From assembly GCA_030616835.1 (NCBI GenBank), contig JAUWWP010000082.1, positions 1 to 9,341 on the forward strand: a DNA stretch of 9,341 nt. The letters run 5' to 3'. The notes beneath the pieces were generated by a model, which did no database searches, was not told the origin of the DNA, and saw only the letters and a program-made list of their open reading frames with translations. Shown here in pieces: positions 4,890 to 9,341 of the stretch. Source of the DNA: Deltaproteobacteria bacterium. GTDB lineage: Bacteria; Desulfobacterota; G020345765. A program made the position numbers and the translations under genes. How positions within the stretch are numbered: position 1 is the first letter of the stretch; every line of letters starts with the position of its first letter.

Positions 4890-5013
4890 TTCAGGGAATA
4901 GCAGGGAGTAGCCCTTCGACAGGCTCAGGACATAGCAAGGAATAGCCCTGTCCGCCATAGTCCCGATGTCCATCGGGACGACGGCGGAAGGGAATATCAG
5001 GGACTTGAATCAT
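4890..5013. repeat. Dispersed 3'-end repeat unit interrupted by a hairpin cassette
   Basis: TTCAGGGAATAGCAGGGA (4890-4907) and CTTGAATCAT (5004-5013) both recur, inverted, after ribH (1299-1316 and 1281-1290). Between them lies a 96-bp segment (4908-5003) ending in a second CAGGGA, so the segment is bracketed by CAGGGA direct repeats (4902-4907 and 4998-5003). The segment holds the widespread CCCTTCGACAGGCTCAGG-type repeat (4912-4929), imperfect 10-mers of the CAGGGAATAG type, and a strong hairpin. No gene is visible. Confidence 0.65.
4951..4988. repeat. Strong hairpin between yceD and rpmF
   Basis: TCCGCC (4951-4956) pairs with GGCGGA (4983-4988). Inside, GTCCCGATG (4960-4968) pairs with CATCGGGAC (4971-4979), with a 3x3 internal mismatch between the stems. 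CCCT (4946-4949) and AGGG (4989-4992) can extend it. No T-tract follows, so it is not a standard intrinsic terminator; RNA processing or a mobile-repeat origin is more likely. Confidence 0.7.
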
Positions 5014-5067
5014 TAAACTTTATTTAACTGAGACTTAGTCGGGATTTCAAGAAAAAGGTTTAAGAAA

Positions 5068-5250
5068 ATGCCTAATCCAAAACGGAGACATTCAAGATCG
5101 AGGGGAAGGAAACGGAGAACCAATCAGGGCTTATCAATGCCGGCATATATTTCCTGTCCCCAGTGCACTGAGCCGAAGCTTCCCCACCGGGTCTGTCCTC
5201 ACTGTGGCTATTACAATGGCAAGCCGGTGGTCGAGGTAGAAGAAATTTGA
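5068..5250 (+). CDS. rpmF: 50S ribosomal protein L32 (bL32)
   Basis: This is a 60-aa, strongly basic protein of the large ribosomal subunit. It starts MPNPKRRHSRSRGRKRRTNQ, the typical L32 basic head (usual form M-A-V-P-K-R-R). It carries a complete zinc ribbon: Cys 30 and 33 (CPQC), Cys 43 and 46 (CPHC). This is the zinc-containing form of L32, not the cysteine-less paralogue made under zinc limitation in some bacteria. The Shine-Dalgarno AAGG is weak and 8 nt from the ATG. The stop codon TGA shares its last base with the ATG of fabK, so ribosomal and fatty-acid genes are translationally coupled, as in the classic yceD-rpmF-fab clusters. Confidence 0.97.
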   Translation: MPNPKRRHSRSRGRKRRTNQGLSMPAYISCPQCTEPKLPHRVCPHCGYYNGKPVVEVEEI

Positions 5251-6194
5251 TGATAAAATCGAATCTCTGTGAGATCCTGGGGATCAAATACCCGATCATT
5301 CAGGGAGGAATGGCCTGGGCCGGCACGGCTGAGTTAGCCTCGGCAGTCTCCAATGCCGGGGGCCTGGGAATGCTGGGAGCCGGAGGGATGTCCCTGACCC
5401 AGCTTCAGGAAGAGATTAACAAAACCAAGGGATGGACCGACAGGCCCTTTGGAGTGAATATCTATTACCTCTCTCCTGATGTGGAGGGATTGATAGATGT
5501 TGTTATTAAAGAAGAAGTACCAGTGCTCACTACCGGAGCAGGGAATCCTGGCAAGCACATCCCCAAGCTGAGAGATGCCGGGCTCAAGGTGCTTCCGGTG
5601 ATGGCCTCAGTTGCCCTGGCTCAGCGGCTTGCCCGACTGGCGGTAACTGCTCTAATTGCTGAAGGGATGGAGGGTGGAGGACATGTGGGGGAGCTGACAA
5701 CGATGACGATACTTCCCCAGATGGTCGAAGCAGTTAAGCTTCCCCTTGTTGCGGCAGGAGGAATCGCTGATGGCCGGGGATTAGCCGCCGCCTTTGCCCT
5801 GGGAGCTCAGGGAGTTCAGATGGGAACTAGATTCCTCTGCTCCGAGGAGTGTATCGCTCATCCAAATTTTAAACAGGCAGTGCTCAAGGCTAAGGACAGA
5901 AGTACGACCATCACCGCCAGGAGTTCGGGGCACCCGGTAAGAGTGCTAAAGAACCGGCTGAGTCGAAGATTTGCCCAGATGGAGGCAGAAGGTGCTACCA
6001 AGGAGGAATTGGAGAAGCTGGGAGAGGGAGCACTGCGGGCGGCGGTTATCAATGGGGATATAGATGGGGGTTCTCTGATGGCCGGGCAGATCGCGGGCTT
6101 GATCAAAGAAGTTAAACCGGTTAAAGAGATCATTGAAGAGATCACTACTGAGGCAGAAGAGATAATGAAGGGAATGGGGCAGTTAGTGCATTGA
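5250..6194 (+). CDS. fabK: Enoyl-[acyl-carrier-protein] reductase II (FMN-dependent)
   Basis: FabK is the FMN flavoprotein that reduces trans-2-enoyl-ACP in the last step of each fatty-acid elongation cycle. It is unrelated to FabI and known to be insensitive to triclosan. The 314-aa TIM-barrel protein shows 'YPIIQGGMAW' near the N-terminus, 'NAGGLGMLGAG', 'VPVLTTGAGNP', 'LIAEGMEGGGHVGELTTM' with the FabK-specific catalytic His at 145, 'PLVAAGGIADGRG', and 'GALRAAVINGDIDGGSLMAGQIAG' near the end. Those last blocks separate it from nitronate monooxygenases, its main look-alike. A TTG one codon upstream is possible, but the ATG at 5250 overlaps the rpmF stop (TGATG) and is preferred. It occupies the place that plsX-fabH hold in many genomes. 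Confidence 0.95.
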   Translation: MIKSNLCEILGIKYPIIQGGMAWAGTAELASAVSNAGGLGMLGAGGMSLTQLQEEINKTKGWTDRPFGVNIYYLSPDVEGLIDVVIKEEVPVLTTGAGNPGKHIPKLRDAGLKVLPVMASVALAQRLARLAVTALIAEGMEGGGHVGELTTMTILPQMVEAVKLPLVAAGGIADGRGLAAAFALGAQGVQMGTRFLCSEECIAHPNFKQAVLKAKDRSTTITARSSGHPVRVLKNRLSRRFAQMEAEGATKEELEKLGEGALRAAVINGDIDGGSLMAGQIAGLIKEVKPVKEIIEEITTEAEEIMKGMGQLVH

Positions 6195-6234
6195 AGGTTA
6201 TCTGCCCGAGGAGAGAGGTTTCAGGATCAAGATC

Positions 6235-7158
6235 ATGGCGCTAAATGCATTTATCTTTCCCGGTCAGGGCTCCCAGTATGTGGGAATGGGAAAGGATTTA
6301 TATGAGAATTTTAAGATCGTCAAGGAGACCTTCGAGGAGGCCAGCGACAGTGCCGACATTAATATCAAGAAGCTCTGTTTCGAAGGGCCAGAAAGTGAAC
6401 TCAATCTCACCGAATATACCCAGCCGGCTGTCTTGACGGTAAGCGTTGCCGCCCTGCGCGCCCTCCAGGGGGAAAACAAGTGGACGCCGACACTATTGGC
6501 TGGTCACAGCGTAGGAGAATATACGGCTTTGATTGCCTCAGAAGCCATAAGTTTATTTGCGGCGGCAGCTATCGTAAGAAAACGGGGCCAGTTCATGCAA
6601 GAAACAGTTGACCCCGGGGAAGGAGCAATGGCTGCCATTATCGGATTGCCCAAGGAAGAGGTAGAGCGGATCTGCTTTCAGGCAGAAGAGGGGGAGGTGG
6701 TGAGCCCGGCAAATTATAATACTCAGGAGCAGACTGTAATTTCTGGTCACTCCCCGGCAGTCACCCGGGCACTTGAGCTGGCCGTGGAGCAAGGGGCAAA
6801 GCGAACGGTAATGCTGCCGCTCAGTGCCCCTTTTCACTGCCGTTTAATGAAGCCAGCAGAGAGGAGATTGGCTGAAATTTTAGCAGGGGTAGAGATAGCG
6901 GAACTTAAGACCCCCATTATTACTAACGTTGATGCCCAGATCAACCAAGAACGACTGAAGGTTAAGGGCCTTCTCATTAAGCAATTGACCCAGCCAGTTC
7001 TCTGGGAGAACTCAATGAAATTAATGATAAAAGAGGGGGTCGAAGAGGTCATTGAGGTGGGGCCGGGAAAGGTGCTTTCCGGGTTAATGAAAAAGGTGGA
7101 TCGGCAGATTAAGATCAGTAATGTTGAGGATACCTCGTCATTGAAGAGGACCCTTTAG
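6235..7158 (+). CDS. fabD: Malonyl-CoA:ACP transacylase
   Basis: FabD moves the malonyl group from CoA to acyl carrier protein, feeding chain elongation in the cytoplasm. The 307-aa protein is normal length and the active site is complete in E. coli numbering: Gln11 in FPGQGSQ, nucleophile Ser92 in GHSVGEY, Arg117 in VRKRGQ, His201 in APFHCRLM. 'EVGPGKVLSGL' near residues 275-285 is the usual C-terminal signature. The residue after His201 is Cys where Ser is common, a minor variation. The ATG at 6235 follows AGGA by 8 nt, and the gene lies 40 bp after fabK and 8 bp before fabG. Its product malonyl-AcpP uses the carrier protein encoded two genes downstream. Confidence 0.98.
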   Translation: MALNAFIFPGQGSQYVGMGKDLYENFKIVKETFEEASDSADINIKKLCFEGPESELNLTEYTQPAVLTVSVAALRALQGENKWTPTLLAGHSVGEYTALIASEAISLFAAAAIVRKRGQFMQETVDPGEGAMAAIIGLPKEEVERICFQAEEGEVVSPANYNTQEQTVISGHSPAVTRALELAVEQGAKRTVMLPLSAPFHCRLMKPAERRLAEILAGVEIAELKTPIITNVDAQINQERLKVKGLLIKQLTQPVLWENSMKLMIKEGVEEVIEVGPGKVLSGLMKKVDRQIKISNVEDTSSLKRTL

Positions 7159-7166
7159 GGAAATCT

Positions 7167-7895
7167 GTGGAATTTACAGACAAGGTTGCTGTGGTCACTG
7201 GAGCCTCTCGGGGGATCGGGAGGGCCATCTGCGTGGCCCTTACCCGGAGAGGGGCAAGGGTAATTGGTAATGACATAATTGATTATGTCGGCGAAAAAGG
7301 TAAGATAAAAGCAGGAGAAGAGGATTTCTATCGTTTCGATGTCTCCCGGACCCAGGAGACTGAGGATGCGTTTGGCAAGATATTGGAGAAGTATGGAAGG
7401 GTAGATTTCTTGATCAATAATGCCGGAATTACTAAGGACTGCCTGCTGGTGCGGATGAAGGAAGAGGATTGGGATCGGGTAGTTGAGGTTAATTTGAAAG
7501 GAACTTTTAACTGCACCCGGGCGGTCTTGCGGTCAATGATGAAAAATCGTTATGGAAAGATTGTCAATATCTGCTCAGTAGTGGGGTTGACGGGAAACCC
7601 TGGACAGGCCAGTTACGCTGCTTCGAAGGCAGGGATTATTGGTTTTACCAAGACAATGGCCCGGGAGGTAGTTTCAAGGAATATCAATGTTAATGCGGTG
7701 GCTCCTGGCTTCATCGAAACGGAGATGACCCGGAAATTAAGCACTGCGGTGAGGAAACAGTTGAAGAAGCAGATTCCTCAAGGTCGTTTTGGCAGGCCCG
7801 AGGATGTGGCCGAATCTGTCTGTTTTCTGATCTCCGAGGCGGCGCAGTATATTACCGGTCAGGTTATCCAGGTTAATGGAGGAATGTATATGTGA
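7167..7895 (+). CDS. fabG: 3-oxoacyl-[acyl-carrier-protein] reductase
   Basis: FabG reduces beta-ketoacyl-ACP to beta-hydroxyacyl-ACP. The 242-aa short-chain dehydrogenase has the cofactor-binding TGASRGIG (11-18), NNAG (84-87), and the tetrad Asn109, Ser137, Tyr150 and Lys154 (YAASK). 'APGFIETEMT' and the C-terminal 'ITGQVIQVNGGMYM' are typical of FabG. At the end of the second beta strand it has Asn35-Asp36 (VIGNDI). In the wider SDR family an acidic residue here usually favours NADH over NADPH, so the cofactor preference may differ from E. coli FabG. It starts with GTG, with AGGG of the fabD stop region 6 nt upstream. Position between fabD and acpP supports FabG over other SDRs. Confidence 0.96.
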   Translation: MEFTDKVAVVTGASRGIGRAICVALTRRGARVIGNDIIDYVGEKGKIKAGEEDFYRFDVSRTQETEDAFGKILEKYGRVDFLINNAGITKDCLLVRMKEEDWDRVVEVNLKGTFNCTRAVLRSMMKNRYGKIVNICSVVGLTGNPGQASYAASKAGIIGFTKTMAREVVSRNINVNAVAPGFIETEMTRKLSTAVRKQLKKQIPQGRFGRPEDVAESVCFLISEAAQYITGQVIQVNGGMYM

Positions 7896-7923
7896 TGGTC
7901 AAAGCTAAGGGAGGTAAACAGAG

Positions 7924-8157
7924 ATGTCCGTGGAGAAAAAGGTAAAAGAAATTATTATAAAGCAGTTAAATCTGGATGTAAAAGAGGTTAGCCTGGAAGC
8001 TGCCTTTATTGATGATCTCGGCGCTGATTCCCTGGATGTTGTTGAGATAATAATGGCGATGGAGGAGGCCTTTGATCTGGAAATACCTGATGAGGATGTA
8101 GAGAATATCACCATCGTCCAGGACGTAGTAGATTATATCAAGCAAAAAACCGGATGA
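7924..8157 (+). CDS. acpP: Acyl carrier protein
   Basis: AcpP carries growing acyl chains on a phosphopantetheine arm. The 77-aa protein is acidic, four-helical in pattern and of normal length. The modified serine is Ser36 in the canonical LGADSLDVVE motif. 'FDLEIPDEDVENITIVQDVVDYI' is the standard third and fourth helix region. It has one of the strongest ribosome-binding sites in the window (GGGAGGT, 8 nt before ATG 7924), fitting the high abundance expected of this protein. It follows fabG by 28 bp. The usual next gene fabF is absent; 70 bp of DNA without visible features separate it from rpiB. Confidence 0.98.
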   Translation: MSVEKKVKEIIIKQLNLDVKEVSLEAAFIDDLGADSLDVVEIIMAMEEAFDLEIPDEDVENITIVQDVVDYIKQKTG

Positions 8158-8227
8158 GTATCGCCTGATCGGGTCATCCAAGCCGTCGGGGATTACCACC
8201 AGGGAAAACTCACTAAGGAAGGGAAAG

Positions 8228-8677
8228 ATGCCGATTGCCATTGCCAGTGATCACGGAGGCTTTCAGCTAAAAGAGGATCTCAAAGAATTTTTACTTAAAA
8301 GGGGAGAGGATTTGCTGGATCTGGGAACTAATACTGACAGCATGGTTGATTATCCTGAGTATGGAAGGAAGGTGGCGGAAAAGGTCTCCCGGGGGGAGGT
8401 GGAGAAAGGTATACTTATCTGCGGCACGGGAATTGGGATGAGCATTGTGGCTAATAAGTTTCCCGGGATAAGGGCGGCCCTGGTTACTAATGAATTTATG
8501 GCAAGGATGGCAAAGGAGCATAATGATGCCAACATTTTAGTTCTCGGAGGAAGGGTAACCGACAACGAGAACTCCCGAAGATTGGTGGAGATATGGCTGA
8601 GCACTAAGTTTGCCGGAGAGAGACATCAGCGGAGGCTGGAAATGATCAAGGAGATTGAAAGGAAGTTAGGAGAATAA
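8228..8677 (+). CDS. rpiB: Ribose-5-phosphate isomerase B
   Basis: RpiB interconverts ribose 5-phosphate and ribulose 5-phosphate in the pentose phosphate pathway. The 149-aa LacAB/RpiB-family protein has 'ASDHGGFQLK' (6-15), 'DYPEYGRKVA', the 'CGTGIGMSI' loop with catalytic Cys65 and Thr67, 'FPGIRAAL', and 'HNDANILVLGGRV' with His98. These match RpiB rather than the galactose-6-phosphate isomerase subunits LacA/LacB, since both the catalytic Cys and the SDHGG motif are present. ATG 8228 has a purine-rich AAGGAAGGG upstream. It is separated from glyA by only 7 bp, a pairing seen in many bacteria. Ribulose 5-phosphate is also the RibB substrate encoded on the opposite strand. Confidence 0.97.
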   Translation: MPIAIASDHGGFQLKEDLKEFLLKRGEDLLDLGTNTDSMVDYPEYGRKVAEKVSRGEVEKGILICGTGIGMSIVANKFPGIRAALVTNEFMARMAKEHNDANILVLGGRVTDNENSRRLVEIWLSTKFAGERHQRRLEMIKEIERKLGE

Positions 8678-8684
8678 AGGGAAG

Positions 8685-9341
8685 ATGACAGCTTTAGAGC
8701 TAATCGATCCCGAGATCGCTGAGGCCATCCGGTTAGAGACGGAAAGGGAAGAGTCCCGGCTGGGTCTAATTGCCTCGGAAAACTTTGTCAGCGAGGCGGT
8801 GCGGGAGGCAATGGGTAGTGTAATGACCAATAAGTATGCGGAAGGATATCCGGGCAAGAGGTACTATGGAGGCTGTGAATATGTGGATATCGCCGAGGAA
8901 CTGGCAATATCCCGAGCGAAGGAGCTGTTCGGTGCGGATTTTGTTAATGTTCAACCTCATTCTGGTTGTCAGGCCAACATGGCAGTGTACTTTACCGTGC
9001 TTAAGCCTGGTGACACTATATTGGCGATGGACCTGACACACGGTGGCCACATTTCTCACGGAAGCCCGGTGAGTTTCTCCGGAAGGCTTTATCAGGTGGT
9101 CAATTATGGGGTTACCCGGGATACTCATAGGATTGATTTTGATCAGGTCAGAAACCTGGCAAAAAGGCATCACCCCAAGCTCATCGTGGCCGGGGCAAGT
9201 GCCTATCCCCGGGAAATTGATTTTAGACCATTCCGGGAGATCGCTGATGAAGTGGGGGCAATGCTGATGGCTGATATTGCTCACCCAGTCGGATTAATAG
9301 TTGCCGGCCTCCACCCCAGCCCTATTCCCTGGGCAGAGTTC
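8685..9341 (+). CDS. glyA: Serine hydroxymethyltransferase, 3'-truncated by window end
   Basis: GlyA is the PLP enzyme that converts serine and tetrahydrofolate to glycine and methylene-tetrahydrofolate. Translation from ATG 8685 gives 219 residues, about half of the usual ~415, and the frame is open at the window edge. Seen blocks include 'LIASENFVSEAV' (28-39), 'NKYAEGYPGKRYYGGCEYVD' (49-68), 'VQPHSGCQAN' (89-98), 'LTHGGHISHGSPVSFSG' and 'MADIAHPVGLIVAGLHPSP'. The PLP-binding lysine lies beyond the window. Two small departures from E. coli GlyA are Cys95 where the phosphate-binding loop usually has Ser (HSGSQAN), and Pro-Val after DIAH where Val-Ala or Ile-Ala/Ser is common. The AAAGGGAAG before the ATG can act as ribosome-binding site. 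Confidence 0.97.
   Translation, partial: MTALELIDPEIAEAIRLETEREESRLGLIASENFVSEAVREAMGSVMTNKYAEGYPGKRYYGGCEYVDIAEELAISRAKELFGADFVNVQPHSGCQANMAVYFTVLKPGDTILAMDLTHGGHISHGSPVSFSGRLYQVVNYGVTRDTHRIDFDQVRNLAKRHHPKLIVAGASAYPREIDFRPFREIADEVGAMLMADIAHPVGLIVAGLHPSPIPWAEF

Noticed and set aside
4731..4973. 80-codon minus-strand frame over the yceD 3' end
   Set aside because: It is antisense to conserved yceD cysteine motifs and contains LSLSKG from the dispersed CCCTTCGACAGG-type repeat, so it is not a real gene.
8158..8227. Possible small gene or remnant of fabF between acpP and rpiB
   Set aside because: Seventy bases without a start codon giving a plausible product, and no FabF-like residues could be recognised.

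Overview
This is a compact bacterial chromosomal window built mainly of housekeeping genes. Two gene sets diverge from a repeat-rich intergenic region at about 3952-4346. No tRNA, rRNA, CRISPR array, transposase or phage gene is visible. The gene content (FabK as enoyl reductase, RibBA fusion, NusB, YceD, bL32 with four cysteines) is bacterial. Moderate GC, GTG/TTG starts and intergenic spaces full of short dispersed repeats resemble uncultivated deep-branching lineages, but the phylum cannot be fixed from this window.

Left half, minus strand (transcribed right to left): a 65-aa excisionase-type helix-turn-helix protein, then ribE, ribBA and ribH. A 246-bp repeat-filled gap follows, then nusB, an orphan M17-peptidase N-terminal domain protein, and the first 30 codons of a membrane protein that looks like CdsA. 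The HTH gene has a perfect-consensus sigma-70 promoter (TTGACA, 17 bp, TATAAT). Together ribE, ribBA and ribH give lumazine and riboflavin synthesis from GTP and ribulose-5-phosphate, except for the RibD deaminase/reductase, which is not here. No FMN riboswitch is apparent.

Right half, plus strand: yceD, rpmF, fabK, fabD, fabG, acpP, rpiB, glyA (cut by the window end). This is the classic yceD-rpmF-fatty-acid cluster, with fabK where plsX-fabH often stand and rpiB-glyA where fabF often follows acpP. FabD loads malonyl onto AcpP, FabG reduces the beta-keto group and FabK the enoyl group; condensing enzymes and the dehydratase must be elsewhere. RpiB (pentose phosphate) and GlyA (one-carbon metabolism) are probably co-transcribed.

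The unusual content is mainly outside the genes. It includes a perfect 30-bp palindrome, two tandem triplet repeats, a yceD leader whose Shine-Dalgarno can pair with several alternative partners, and a repeat unit found just after both the ribH and yceD stop codons. The yceD copy appears to carry a 96-bp hairpin cassette between CAGGGA direct repeats. Among proteins, the stand-alone M17 N-terminal domain is the least explained.
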